Assembly: GCA_964423925.1 (NCBI GenBank)
Contig: CAYRGQ010000011.1
Coordinates: 1-64,000, forward strand
Length of the DNA: 64,000 nt
Source: CAYRGQ01 sp964423925
GTDB lineage: Bacteria; Bacteroidota; Bacteroidia; Sphingobacteriales; Sphingobacteriaceae
Reading direction: 5' to 3'
Below the pieces are notes generated by a model, which saw only the letters and a list, made by a program, of their open reading frames with translations, searched no databases and was not told the origin of the DNA. A program made the position numbers and the translations under genes. Positions 17,410 to 28,300 of the stretch are shown in pieces (positions within the stretch are counted from its first letter, which is position 1; the number at the start of each line of letters is the position of its first letter).

Positions 17410-18840
17410 CTAGGACGTTTTCCGCACGACAGTAGTACCGCCACCTTCGAGTGTCAGATTCAACGGCTTATTCGTACGCCATGCACCGCGCGAAAAGTCA
17501 GGAATGTCCACGGTTTTCGAATGGCGCTGTACGGAGACATCGGTCAACGGGATAACCGCGCTCCAAAGCGCGCCATCGTACACATCCATATCCAACGGCA
17601 ACCCGTTTCGCAGGCAGTCGATCAATCGCCAGTCCATCATAAAGTCCATGCCGCCGTGTCCACCGATCTGCTTTGCCACCTCTCCTACATGCGTCACAAG
17701 TTCGGGCGTATATTTTTCCCGCAACTCATCCAGTTCTTCTTGGGAAACCCAACTGTGACCGAACGCCACGCGCTCCGGGCCAGGGTATTTGCTGGCGAAT
17801 CCCTTCGTGCCGCTCAGTAAATGGATGCGCGAGTAAGGACGCGGCGACGTGACATCGTGCTGCAACATAATGGTTTTTCCATTGACGGTCCTGATCAGGG
17901 TCGTATTCATGTTGCCTCGGTAATTTGCTCCGACGTATGGCTCGAAAAATTCGTCCTCCTTGGCCAACTCCCGCACACGTGCCCCCATGTGGAAGTCATC
18001 GGTCGACATGGACACCAAGTGGCTCATCTGGTCGCCGCGGTTGATGTTCAAGCATTGGGCTATCGGTCCGAGGCCATGCATGGGGTATAGGTTACCTTTT
18101 TGGAGGATGTTCTGACGTAGGCGCCACATATCCTCGTAGCCGTTTTTGCTGAAGTTCAACTCCACCAAATCGTGGATATACGCACCTTCGGCATGCAAAA
18201 TCTCACCAAAAAGACCATTACGTGCCATGTTTAGCGTGAGCATTTCGAAAAAGTCATAGCAGCAGTTCTCCAACATCATGCAGTGCTTTCTCGTGCTTTC
18301 GGAGGTTTCAACCAGTTCCCAGCATTCGTCGAGCGTAAGGGCCAGCGGTATCTCGCAAGCAGCGTGCTTACCGGCCCGCATTGCGTATAGCGACATGGGT
18401 GTATGCAAGTGCCAAGGGGTGCAGATATACACCAAATCGAGGTCTTCATTGTCGATCATCGCCTTCCAGCCGTCTTCGCCCGAGTACTCCTTCGCTTTGG
18501 GCAGTCCCGCTTTTACTAATCGTTCTTGGGTACGCGACACCTTCTCGGGCACTTTATCGCACAGCGCCTTGATCTCAATGCCTTCTATGTGCGAGATACG
18601 CGTCACGGCACCCGGACCTCGTTGTCCAAGCCCGATAAACCCAATCCGCACTTTTTCTATTTTCGGCGCAGCGTAACCACACATGTTGAAGCGTTGCGGC
18701 GTATTAGCGACCTTTTGAGAGACGATTTCGTAACGCTCACTGGCATTCGCCCGTGCATTAGCCAAAGCGGGCAACCCGACGGCTGCAGCGCCAGAAATCA
18801 CAGAGGCGCTTTTCAGAAAATTTCGACGATTGTATTTCAT
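17410..18840 (-). CDS. Tat-exported Gfo/Idh/MocA oxidoreductase, GH109-like glycosidase
   Basis: A 476-residue protein with a twin-arginine signal (NRRNFLK, then a hydrophobic stretch to about residue 30), so it is exported folded. The NAD-binding Rossmann motif is GFIGLGQRGPG near residues 67-78, followed by CTPWHLHTPMSLYAMRAGKHAACEIP. YIHDLVELNF and HGLGPIAQCLNINRGD match GH109 enzymes, which cleave alpha-N-acetylgalactosamine through NAD-dependent oxidation at C3. An alternative is a plain 3-dehydrogenase. It is a single gene with its own terminator, next to galM and the SusCD operon. Confidence 0.85.
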   Translation of the reverse strand: MKYNRRNFLKSASVISGAAAVGLPALANARANASERYEIVSQKVANTPQRFNMCGYAAPKIEKVRIGFIGLGQRGPGAVTRISHIEGIEIKALCDKVPEKVSRTQERLVKAGLPKAKEYSGEDGWKAMIDNEDLDLVYICTPWHLHTPMSLYAMRAGKHAACEIPLALTLDECWELVETSESTRKHCMMLENCCYDFFEMLTLNMARNGLFGEILHAEGAYIHDLVELNFSKNGYEDMWRLRQNILQKGNLYPMHGLGPIAQCLNINRGDQMSHLVSMSTDDFHMGARVRELAKEDEFFEPYVGANYRGNMNTTLIRTVNGKTIMLQHDVTSPRPYSRIHLLSGTKGFASKYPGPERVAFGHSWVSQEELDELREKYTPELVTHVGEVAKQIGGHGGMDFMMDWRLIDCLRNGLPLDMDVYDGALWSAVIPLTDVSVQRHSKTVDIPDFSRGAWRTNKPLNLTLEGGGTTVVRKTS

Positions 18841-19021
18841 GATTAATGTTTTTAATTGGATTAGCCACTTTAGCTAGGTACGAATACCCATTCGATAACT
18901 GGATGTCTACTGACAAATTCCCGATAATTTTACAAACATTAATCCATTCCGCCAATTTTTCGCGGCATGCAACCGATTGCCTATCTTTCGGTATTCCGGG
19001 AGCCTTACTGGCTTTTATCGG

Positions 19022-20170
19022 CTAATTTGTCCGAAAACGATAGACCGTTTTGGTTTGGTAAGTTTGCCCGGGTTCCAGCACGGTTGACGGGAAATCAGGC
19101 TGGTTTGGGGAATCTGGAAAATGTTGGGTCTCCAAGCAAAATGCCGACCGATAGCCGTACGTCTTGCCCCCCTTGGCGCCTTGCACGTTGTCCATAAAGT
19201 TCCCGCTGTAAAACTGCAGACCCGGCTCTTCCGTCAAAATATCCATCACGATTCCCGTCTTGGGGCTTTCGACACTCGCTACCAGCTGCAAGCCAGTATC
19301 CTTGCTCAGGACGAAATTGTGGTCATAGCCGCCACCCCGAGCCAACTGCTCGTGCGCCTCGTCAATCCGGGATCCGATGGGCGTAGCCTGTCTGAAATCA
19401 AACGGTGTGTTTTCGACCGGCGCAATCTCACCGGTGGGGATGAGCGTAGTATCTACCGGCGTGTATCCGTCAGCGTGAATGGTCAGCATGTGGTCTAAGA
19501 TCGTTTCCGCTCCCTCACCGCTCAGGTTGAAATACGCATGGTTGGTCAAGTTGACTATGGTAGCCTTATCGGTAGTGGCGTGGTATTGGATTTCCAAGCC
19601 ATTGTCATCTGTAAGCGTGTAAGTTACAGTTGTCTCGAGCGCCCCAGGGTAGCCGGCATCACCGTCGGGCGACAGGTAACGCAGCTCAATGCTATTTTCA
19701 GTTGAGCGAACTACCTCCCACACTTTCGCAAAGAAGCCATTATGCCCTCCGTGCAGACTGTTCGGACCGTTGTTGACCTCCAGTTGATACGTTTCGTCGT
19801 TTAAGCTGAACTGGCCTTTTGCTATTCGGTTTCCATAGCGCCCCACTACTGCGCCATAGAAGCCCTCGCCGGGATCTTGGAAATGGGCTAAATCCTGGTA
19901 GCCTAGAACCACGTCAACGAGGTTGCCGTCGCGGTCTGGCACGTGCAAACTCACCACACGAGCGCCGTAATTGGTGATGGCCGCAACGGCCTGCCCGTTT
20001 GAGAGCGTGTATAGGCCAACGGATGCACCGTTGAGATCCGCTTCAAAATCAGCGGCCGATACCGTCAGCGGCGACGTGTCGTCGGTTTGGGTTTGTTGGG
20101 TATTCGTACAAGCGTAGGTTCCTGCCAGCAACAATGCGACCATTACCAAGGAAGAGCTCTTATGCGCCAT
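19022..20170 (-). CDS. galM: Aldose 1-epimerase lipoprotein
   Basis: A 382-residue mutarotase interconverting alpha and beta anomers of aldohexoses. It has a lipobox (LLAGTYAC) giving a lipidated Cys21, so it works in the periplasm or at the outer membrane. Catalytic residues are in NSLHGGHNGF, LTNHAYFNLSGE and the late VETQHFPDSPNQP-type stretch (LETQHFPDSPNQP). GGGYDHNFVL is also a family motif. A TATATTTG box lies 59 nt upstream. It sits between the GH109-like gene and the SusCD operon, supporting a sugar-use role. Confidence 0.93.
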   Translation of the reverse strand: MAHKSSSLVMVALLLAGTYACTNTQQTQTDDTSPLTVSAADFEADLNGASVGLYTLSNGQAVAAITNYGARVVSLHVPDRDGNLVDVVLGYQDLAHFQDPGEGFYGAVVGRYGNRIAKGQFSLNDETYQLEVNNGPNSLHGGHNGFFAKVWEVVRSTENSIELRYLSPDGDAGYPGALETTVTYTLTDDNGLEIQYHATTDKATIVNLTNHAYFNLSGEGAETILDHMLTIHADGYTPVDTTLIPTGEIAPVENTPFDFRQATPIGSRIDEAHEQLARGGGYDHNFVLSKDTGLQLVASVESPKTGIVMDILTEEPGLQFYSGNFMDNVQGAKGGKTYGYRSAFCLETQHFPDSPNQPDFPSTVLEPGQTYQTKTVYRFRTN

Positions 20171-20228
20171 GGGTCTAGTTTCTTAGGTTATCGGATAAAA
20201 TTTGTGTGATCTTGTGATGATAATCGAA

Positions 20229-20236
20229 CAAATATA
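20229..20236 (-). promoter_or_regulatory. -7 box TATATTTG for galM
   Basis: Exact TAnnTTTG match on the minus strand, 59 nt upstream of the galM ATG at 20170. Confidence 0.6.
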
Positions 20237-20294
20237 GCAGTAATTGCTAGAATCGAAAACGTGAAATAAAGGCGAGAACCTATGACTAGCAAAC

Positions 20295-20334
20295 AAAAAA
20301 GCTGCTGGGACAGAAACCTGCTCCAGCAGCTTTT
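20295..20334 (-). terminator. Intrinsic terminator of the SusCD operon
   Basis: The 12-bp perfect stem AAAAGCTGCTGG / CCAGCAGCTTTT encloses a 14-nt loop, and six T followed by GTTT come next on the minus strand. It lies 18 bp after the DUF4998 gene stop and separates that operon from galM. Confidence 0.85.
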
Positions 20335-20351
20335 GGCTTAGTCAGCCCGCC

Positions 20352-22010
20352 TTACTCTTTCGTGAACCTGAAGTTGCTGAAGTAGTACGTAATATCGGTA
20401 GCCGGTGCAAAGTTTAATGAGGGCTCTCCCCCGATATTCATGACGATGACACGATTATGTCGATTGATCATTGGCGACAGATCTACGGTCACGTCTACCC
20501 ACTTCTGCAGATCGGCATCGGGGATTCTGAACTGATTGGCGTCGGGCGCCCAATATTCCTGCCCGAATGAGCTCTCGTTGCCGAAGGCCCACATGTTGTT
20601 CATGAACCGTGGCCAAAGCCGCTGATATGGGTCATATTCGCCAGCGAATACGCTTTTAGCAGGTGCATACACCTTAAACTTCAGGTAACGATACTCGTCG
20701 GCGTTAAACTGGTATTCCGGGGGCAATGAAAAGACAAACGACCCACTGCGGGCACGCACGGTGGCTTTCATTACATTCTCTAGTCCCGTGCCTGCTGGTG
20801 CGTCCGTCGCCGGAAACTCGATATCCATCCGCCAAGCCCCATCTTGTATCACGCCGTCTACAAAGAATTTGTGCGGAATCAACGCTTCATTGGGCAAATC
20901 GACCAACTCTACCACCCCGGATTCTACATAGGGTGCGAGCAAGGCATCGAGTCCGAGTGAATTAGGAATGTAGCGCACGCGCTCTAACAGGCCCGATTCA
21001 AGCATGTCTTTTAACGTCTGCGCATTACTCGTCGGAATAGCACCCACCTTCCGTACAAATGGTGGGAACTCCCCTCCGCCGATGGTGGACTGTACGCCGT
21101 TTCGGTCATAGTGCAGGGTTGTCATCTCAAATAGGTTTCCACCCGTGAGGTCCACTTCCTTCAGGTTGGCAAAATAAAACATATCTTGCAAGGAGTTGGT
21201 ATGCAAGGGATACACCAGCTTCTCCACTGCCGAAACCCCATCGGAGGTAAATACGCTGACTCCGTTAGCTTCCAACACGCCCCGCTCCACGGGCTGGAAC
21301 GGAGCCGAGCCGGTGGGCACGTTCAGTTCCAGTGGCTTTTCGATAATAACCGGATCCAGAATAGGCACGTTGTTGATTTTTGGCACGACTTCGTATCGGA
21401 TGTTGACGGTGGTACGCTCCCCCGGTGCCAAATTGGCGATAAAAAACCGGGAATCTTGGCCACGCTCGCCTTCGCGGACAACTCCGTCCCGGTCCGTGTA
21501 ACTGTAAGAGAGACCCTCATAATTGAATAGTACCGACGAAAGCCCGTTAGGCCAGTCGATGGCAGCTGCGGAGGGCGACATCAGTACCCGGGGCGAATTG
21601 ACGGCTAAGGAAGCGACGTCCGACGCCGTGAACGGAATCAAGGCAATCTCCTGCGGGACCGATTTGTTGCCGTACTCGTCAATCGTGTAGATTCGAAATC
21701 GATACAACTTAGGTTGTTGGAGGCCGGTGATGTTGACCCAGGACACCAGTTCATCAATCACGAGTACCTCGTCATCATACTCTACGACGGTTTTCTGCGC
21801 CTTTCCCAGACGGATTTGCGAACTAGGAACGCGACCCGCTTTCATCAAATCGATTTCTACGCGCTCATACCCGATATGGCCGACTATGGTATCGTATTTT
21901 GCAGGATAGACGATTTCTCCGGAATAAGATTCCAGGCTATCGTGCATTCCCTCGCATGAGGCCGTCAATATGACCGCGACCAATGCGTAAAATAATAACT
22001 TACACTGCAT
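20352..22010 (-). CDS. DUF4998 domain lipoprotein of the SusCD operon
   Basis: A 552-residue outer-surface lipoprotein candidate (lipobox VILTASC, Cys19). Residues about 25-230 match DUF4998, which holds fibronectin-type-III-like strands (GEIVYPAKYDTIVGH, YRFRIYTIDEYGNKSVP). A middle segment (about 260-380) resembles a surface-display domain with NLKEVDLTGGNLFEM, and the C-terminal 170 residues look like a beta-sandwich ending ITYYFSNFRFTKE. It is the last gene of susC-susD-DUF4959-DUF4998 and probably binds the imported glycan at the cell surface; ligand unknown. Confidence 0.8.
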   Translation of the reverse strand: MQCKLLFYALVAVILTASCEGMHDSLESYSGEIVYPAKYDTIVGHIGYERVEIDLMKAGRVPSSQIRLGKAQKTVVEYDDEVLVIDELVSWVNITGLQQPKLYRFRIYTIDEYGNKSVPQEIALIPFTASDVASLAVNSPRVLMSPSAAAIDWPNGLSSVLFNYEGLSYSYTDRDGVVREGERGQDSRFFIANLAPGERTTVNIRYEVVPKINNVPILDPVIIEKPLELNVPTGSAPFQPVERGVLEANGVSVFTSDGVSAVEKLVYPLHTNSLQDMFYFANLKEVDLTGGNLFEMTTLHYDRNGVQSTIGGGEFPPFVRKVGAIPTSNAQTLKDMLESGLLERVRYIPNSLGLDALLAPYVESGVVELVDLPNEALIPHKFFVDGVIQDGAWRMDIEFPATDAPAGTGLENVMKATVRARSGSFVFSLPPEYQFNADEYRYLKFKVYAPAKSVFAGEYDPYQRLWPRFMNNMWAFGNESSFGQEYWAPDANQFRIPDADLQKWVDVTVDLSPMINRHNRVIVMNIGGEPSLNFAPATDITYYFSNFRFTKE

Positions 22011-22041
22011 AGCTTACATGCTTTAAAGTGAATAAATTCTG

Positions 22042-23316
22042 TCAATTGGCTCGCCTGCCGTACAGGGTGATTTCCGATAAACAGTTGGCGTCCTCCAGCG
22101 TATAATTTCCACTGAACCCTTTGCGTGCTTCGTACCTAAACCATCTAGTAGGCTTGGTATACTGCGGATTCTCGGGAAACATGTAGGCCATGTCACCTGC
22201 TTCACCAATCTTGACAAACTCCAGCTCGCTGATTCCTTGCGGCTCGTTAATCTTATGTTCCATCACGTACACCCACTCCTGCGTGTCATCGTCCCAAATA
22301 TACACGGCGTAAATACCCACGTTTTCCGACCGGTAGTATTGCCCGCGCGAGATATTAGCCAAGCCGCCAGAGTGCCGCTGCACCGTTACGATGCGGCTTA
22401 ACTCATAATGGGCTCCTAGATCGATGATAAAGTTCCAGGGCATGTTCCCGTCGGCGATGCGCCCCGTCCTCCCCCGACTATTGGTATGCATAAAGTTCAA
22501 GTTATCACCTCGGTCAATTATCCCGTCGATCACGTAGCGAGAGCGCCCTTCCAAGCCGTCACCGAACACCATGGGGACGCCGCCAATCGAGTCGTTCGCA
22601 TTCGGCAATACCCAGGCTTGCTTGGGAATCTCGACGTCCTCTAGTAGGGAAATATTGCCCTTGTCGATCAGATCGGTCTTGTTGCCATACTGATCCTCAA
22701 CGCTCACCTTTACGTTAACCATTTCTTGAGGCGTGAGAAACAGGTCGTCAACAAAGCGCCTGTCGGTTTGAAGATTAGACGAGAATACCGTGGTAAACTC
22801 GCGGAGCGTACCGCCTTGCGTGTAGCTGAAATCCACGTAGACGTTTATATTCTGCTCAAGTTCATTTTGCCAATCGAGGAAAAACGAGCTAAATCCTGGC
22901 TTCACTTCGATGGACGAAGCCACTCTTGTAAACGCGGGCTCTAGCGGCGTAACGGACACCGAAACCGGCTCAGAACGATTCCCAGCGCGATCCACCGCGT
23001 ACAAGTTAACTGAATGGGGTGCCGTACTCGCGAAACCATAGACATCCAACGAATCAACGAAGTAAGAAGCCGAAAAGGTGAAGGACTGGCCCTTGTCATT
23101 GGTGTAAACCGCTTCCACGCTCAACAAATCCTCATCTGACGGCAAGTCGTAGAAAAACCGCGCTCCCCCATAGAGTGGCTCATGGCTTCTAATCGTTACT
23201 TTACCGGGAGGTGTGGTGTCATCCGAATTGGCTTGGAAACGGGTTTCCTCCTGGCACGAAGCAAACCCTACCGCGACGATAAACATCACACCTATATATC
23301 TCATTATTGCTTTCAT
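22042..23316 (-). CDS. DUF4959/DUF5126/DUF5000 surface lipoprotein
   Basis: A 424-residue lipoprotein (lipobox VGFASC, Cys20). The N-terminal domain (about 30-130, TTPPGKVTIRSHEPLYGGA) fits DUF4959, the middle (about 130-235, SSFFLDWQNELEQNINVYVDF) fits DUF5126, and the C-terminus (about 255-424) fits DUF5000, a discoidin-like sugar-binding fold (MPWNFIIDLG, LSRIVTVQRH, LSEITLYGRR). Such proteins sit beside SusD as glycan-binding partners. It starts 19 bp after susD and ends 31 bp before the DUF4998 gene. Confidence 0.85.
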   Translation of the reverse strand: MKAIMRYIGVMFIVAVGFASCQEETRFQANSDDTTPPGKVTIRSHEPLYGGARFFYDLPSDEDLLSVEAVYTNDKGQSFTFSASYFVDSLDVYGFASTAPHSVNLYAVDRAGNRSEPVSVSVTPLEPAFTRVASSIEVKPGFSSFFLDWQNELEQNINVYVDFSYTQGGTLREFTTVFSSNLQTDRRFVDDLFLTPQEMVNVKVSVEDQYGNKTDLIDKGNISLLEDVEIPKQAWVLPNANDSIGGVPMVFGDGLEGRSRYVIDGIIDRGDNLNFMHTNSRGRTGRIADGNMPWNFIIDLGAHYELSRIVTVQRHSGGLANISRGQYYRSENVGIYAVYIWDDDTQEWVYVMEHKINEPQGISELEFVKIGEAGDMAYMFPENPQYTKPTRWFRYEARKGFSGNYTLEDANCLSEITLYGRRAN

Positions 23317-23335
23317 ATTCTTATCGTTTTATATC

Positions 23336-25297
23336 CTACCATCCTGGATTCTGTATCAACCTACCGTTCGTGTTCAGCTCGTTAAGCGAGATGGGCCATA
23401 GGTGGTCCGTAATGGTAAACCTACGAGACTGCTTAACTTCGAGCGTAAAAAACGTCGACCCGGTCGTGCCCGTGTGGGTCCATCCCCAAATTGGCGACGA
23501 GAAACGAGCCGTCGCCCTTTTGTGTCGGTGCATATCCCAGAAGTGGATACCCTCGAACGCAAGCTCGATGCTGCGTTCTTCGAGGATGATGTCCCGGAGA
23601 CCTTCCTTTGTGAGGTGCTTGTTTGGTGTCCGGGTTAGCGAAGCATCGGACCACACGGTCTCTACGTTGGGTATACCCGCCCGAGTCCGAACCTTGTTGA
23701 TTGCGGCGTACACTTCATTCGACGGACCACTGTACTCGTTCATCGCTTCTGCCTTCATCAAGTACAAATCAGCCATGCGGATGATGGGATACGGAAACTT
23801 GATCGTCCGTTGCCACGCATTGGATTGCGACTCCGGGTGCACGAACTTTTGCACGCCAATGCCTGTGCTTAGGAAGTCGGTGGTATGCTGAGACGAGTTA
23901 TATCCACCGTGCCCGCCGCCATACATGGTCGTATTGATCCGCACGGTATGTGCTCTCCAATATCCCCCGGTAATGCCCAGGTTAGCATAGAAGCGTGGCT
24001 CGCGGTTGAGGTAAAGGTTAATCGTCTCGGCTCCAGGTTGCATGTACCCTTCCAACTCGGCGTACTCAGGGTCTGCCGCACCGGGCGTCGTCGTCAATTG
24101 ATGCATCTCGGCCATATCGAAGGTTAAGTCCTCTTGAATAGGAAGACCGTTCTCGGTGTAGTATCGCTCTGCCATCTGATAAGTTGCAGCCATCCATTGC
24201 CATGAATACGCAGCCGTGTTGATGACACCATCCCCGTATCCGGCAGGTAGTCGGATGTTGGACGAGTGCGCTAGCTCGCCTTGTTCGTAGTAGTCAATAT
24301 TGGAATAACCCCAAACTACTTCTTTATTCCACGGATCACAAATAACCATCCTCAAGTCATAAAGCGTTTTCATTTTGTCGGCATTCGCCTCGAAGGCGGG
24401 TCGATCGTAGAGAAATGGTTCCTTTTCATACTGAAATAAACCCAATCCGTTCGCTTCAGCCGTCGCAATGGCGTCATTGATAGCGTCAATTGCTGGCTTC
24501 CATTTTTCGTTGTCGTACACCAACGGGAAGAAAGGCTGACCGTCATGGTCCATAAAGTCGCCGAAGTACTCCTGATTCCCGTTGAAGAACGGACTGGCAC
24601 GGAAGTAAAGGACGCGAGCTTTTATTGCTTTCGCAGCCACTTGGTCTACTTGGCCAAATTCGTTAGATGTAACGCGCTCCTTTAGGTTCGGAATAGCTTC
24701 ATCCATCAATGCCAAAATGAAATTAAAGCAATCTTCAACCTTCGAGCGTGGCAAGAACAACTCTTCAGAAGTCGCCTCCGGTGTGATCATCTTATCCGGG
24801 ATGACGATTGGTCCATACCGTTGCACTAATAGAAAGCAGTAATAGGCCTTCAGAAACTTCACTTGGGCACTCCAGTCCAACTTTTCTTCCTCGGTCATGT
24901 CCCTCACGTTGTTGATGTTCGCCAGGAACACATCAGCTTGGCGAATGCCTTGGTAAAGATGCTTGCCGCCTTGGGTGCCCGACCAATAACCGAGCTGAGG
25001 CGAGGATGGTGATTGAAGCCCTCGCATGATGCGGATGGCGCGCAGGTTGCCCACCACGTCGTTCAGGTCAAGACGACCGATCCATTCGTCACCCAAACTC
25101 CATGAGGTGAGGTGCGTATTATCATCGCGGGGAATATAACTATACACACGAGCCAGCGCTCCCCAAGCATTCTCTTTTAAGTCGAAGATATTCTCGAGCT
25201 TTAGCGTGTTGTCTGGCACCACATCTAAATATTTCGTACATGAAGCCATTGTGCATAGCAGCACGGCGATGATCGTAATTTTTCTAATCTTAGTCAT
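23336..25297 (-). CDS. SusD/RagB-family outer-membrane nutrient-binding lipoprotein
   Basis: A 653-residue SusD-like protein with a lipobox (LCTMASC, Cys19) followed by TKYLDVVPDNTL, the usual SusD opening. TPR-type helices carry AWGALARVYSYIPR and FLKAYYCFLLVQRYGPIVIPD, and the C-terminal part has YPIIRMADLYLMKAEAMNE with NKVRTRAGIP, then ERSIELAFEGIHFWDMHRH. It caps the SusC barrel and binds the glycan. The start lies 12 bp after the susC stop. Confidence 0.96.
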   Translation of the reverse strand: MTKIRKITIIAVLLCTMASCTKYLDVVPDNTLKLENIFDLKENAWGALARVYSYIPRDDNTHLTSWSLGDEWIGRLDLNDVVGNLRAIRIMRGLQSPSSPQLGYWSGTQGGKHLYQGIRQADVFLANINNVRDMTEEEKLDWSAQVKFLKAYYCFLLVQRYGPIVIPDKMITPEATSEELFLPRSKVEDCFNFILALMDEAIPNLKERVTSNEFGQVDQVAAKAIKARVLYFRASPFFNGNQEYFGDFMDHDGQPFFPLVYDNEKWKPAIDAINDAIATAEANGLGLFQYEKEPFLYDRPAFEANADKMKTLYDLRMVICDPWNKEVVWGYSNIDYYEQGELAHSSNIRLPAGYGDGVINTAAYSWQWMAATYQMAERYYTENGLPIQEDLTFDMAEMHQLTTTPGAADPEYAELEGYMQPGAETINLYLNREPRFYANLGITGGYWRAHTVRINTTMYGGGHGGYNSSQHTTDFLSTGIGVQKFVHPESQSNAWQRTIKFPYPIIRMADLYLMKAEAMNEYSGPSNEVYAAINKVRTRAGIPNVETVWSDASLTRTPNKHLTKEGLRDIILEERSIELAFEGIHFWDMHRHKRATARFSSPIWGWTHTGTTGSTFFTLEVKQSRRFTITDHLWPISLNELNTNGRLIQNPGW

Positions 25298-25309
25298 GTT
25301 CGTATCGAG

Positions 25310-28300
25310 TTAAATGGCCAACTGTATTCCAATATTAAACCTTCTATTCGGCGGGTAACGCAAGCCGCGGCGCCCCATCTCAGGATCCCACAGCTTGAAG
25401 TGACTGAATACGAGGGGGTTCTCCGTGCTTAAATAAATACGGGTACCCTGACTCAATCCGTACCGTTCCATCCCCCGTGGAGAATAGCCAATCTCTAGGC
25501 TCTTCAAGCGGAGGAAAGAGGCGTCACGCAACCACCACGAGGACTGTTGCGTATTATTCGGCAACGGGTCCGTTGACAGACGTGGCCAAAACGCATGTAC
25601 ATTGGGGTTGGTTTCACTCCAATGGTCACGGGAGACAATAGCCAAAGCATTTCGCCTGTTAGCGAATGGTGCAATGCCTTCGTCGCCGTCATTGCCCCCC
25701 CCTACGCCTGGATTTATAAAGAAGGAGACACGGGCATTACCTTGGAAGAAGAAGTTAAAATCAAAGGCCTTATATCCAGCAGAAAAACCGAACCCATATT
25801 GGATCTCCGGAACAGTCGGGAATCCTATGGGTACACGATCGTTATCGTTTATCACCCCATCGCCATTGATATCCTTGTACTTGATGTCGCCAGCCATATA
25901 GCGTCCGAAATCCTGGAGTGGGGAGTTGGCAATCTCTTCCTCATCCACAAACAACCGCTCGGCGACTAGTCCCCATTGTTGGTTGATGTTATGACCTAAC
26001 CGTTTCAGGTAGGAATCGGCATAGTCGCGCTCATCCAATTCAAGAAACTTATTCGTCGCATAGGTGAAATTAGCCCGACCAGAGAGCCACAAATTTTGAT
26101 TGACAAATTTCTGGTACGTCAGTGAACCGTCGAAGCCTTGGGAAGACACCTTGCCTACGTTGCCGCTGATGGCAGCTTCCAAACCGGCTGACGCAGGGAA
26201 GTTCTCCCTCACCATGTAGATTTTACTCCGTATATCCCGGAAGAAGTCTCCTTGAAACTGTAGCGCCTCGTTAAAGAAACCCAGCTCTATGCCCAAGTTG
26301 ATCTTTTCTGACACCTCCCAAGTGATGTCCGGGTTAGCGTAGCGATTAATCGTGTAGCCGTTGTACGCGTTCATAAAGCTTGTCCCCCAGCGATAGCCGG
26401 TGTTGACGACTGACGCTCCCGTGGGAATCGAGATATCCGAAAGGTAGAAGAACCGCCCAGCGCGTCCAGCGATGGCATCGTTGCCTACCAGCCCCCAGGT
26501 ACCTCTTAGCTTCAGTGTGCTAACGGTATTCTTCATCGGTTCCCAGAAGCGTTCATTCGAAATGAGCCATCCACCGCCAATGGAGGGGAAGAATCCATAG
26601 CGGCTATCACCGGAAAATTTCTCCGATCCGTTGTACCCGTACGCAAACTCTAAGAAATAACGCGTATCGTAATCGTAGGTAACCCTGCCGGAATTACCCA
26701 TATTTCGTTCAGGTAGGGTTTCGTAGATGGAGTTACTATTGCCGTCGGTTAGCAGTTTCTCTTCCATCATACCTACCGTCATCAAGCCGATGTTGTGCTT
26801 ACCGAATGCACGGTCCCAATTAAAACGAGCTTCGAAATAAATATGACCGTTGGCGTTTCTTCCCGGAATAACGTCGCCAAGGTAAGGCTGTCCCGACGTA
26901 GGGTTAAGCGGGAATAGCCTATAATCGCCCGTGATTTGGTTGTAGGATTCTAAATCGTAATAGTAAGGCGAGTAGGTACGTCGGGAGGAATACAGCCCCC
27001 AAGTGTTAATTGAAGCCCGCCCCTGAAATTTCAGTCCCTCGGTGATAAAATCCAGATCTTGCATCAATGACGCTTGTGCAGTGATCGAGTTTTCGTTGCG
27101 CCCTTCGTACCCGCGTACCATCGCGGCGTAGGGATTTGGTTTCAACGACCCGGCGACGTACGTGTTACCGAAAAGGATGTGCTCGGTGAATTCGTTGGCC
27201 GCATCGGGTAAGTAAACGGCAGGAAAATCTACCGGATTACTATTCATCACCATGTTGAAGATGTTGGTAGCCGATTCAAATGGCCCTGTATAACGCTCAA
27301 AACGTCCTTGTATACGCGTGTCCAATGTCGTAGAAGGGGACAGCTTAAATATGACGTTTGAACGTATGAATGTTCGCGTAATATCGATGTTGTTATTAAA
27401 ATTGTTCTTTGGGTCCACCTTGAGCAGTCCGGTTTCCTTGTCGATACCTCCCGCCACATAGTAGGTTGCCACTTGCCCCCCTCCTTCGATATTCAGGTTT
27501 GCCTTTGTATTCACCGTACTCCGGTTAAACAACTCGCTGTACCAGTCAATATTCGGGTAAATCATCGGGTCTACTCCCAGCTCCGTTTGTTGTATCTTCT
27601 GCTCGCTGTAGTACGCGCCAAGCACAGGATCGCGCGAGATGCGTGCCTGATTGTACATGCGCATGTACTCTACGCCATCGACCATTTCGGTCACTTGCAC
27701 GGGTGTACTCATATTCACATCCACGCGAGCGGCAATCCGTACAGGGCCTTCGCGGCCTGCTTTGGTAGTAACCATGATGATACCGTTCGCACCACGCGCG
27801 CCGTAGAGCACGGTCGCCGAGGCATCTTTTAGAATCGAAAAACTCTCGATATCGTCTGGTTGTAGCCGCGCCAAGGCGTCTGAAGTAGCCTCGAAACCAT
27901 CTATAAGGATCAGCGGTGAGGTTTGGTAGCCGAACGTGGTAACCCCCCTAATGAAGAACTGCGCGTTATCCGCACCGGGCTCGCCTGTTGTTTGGAAGGA
28001 TATTACACCCGGAATACGCCCTGCAAACGAACTCGTAAGGTTCGAAGCTGGGATCCGTAAGTCGGCCGCACGAACCGTGGTAACAGCACCTACCACGCTC
28101 GATTTTTTTTGCGTACCAAACGCCACTACCGTTACTTCTTCCAGCTGGCTTTCGTCGGTGAACATCGAAACTTGCAATACATTTCGCGCGTCGACCACCT
28201 CGGTGATGCGCTGCTTACCGACGAAGGTGAATACAAGTGTATCCCCAACCGCCGCCTGGATGCTAAATTCCCCGTTCGCGTTGGTTGACGTGGACGTAGC

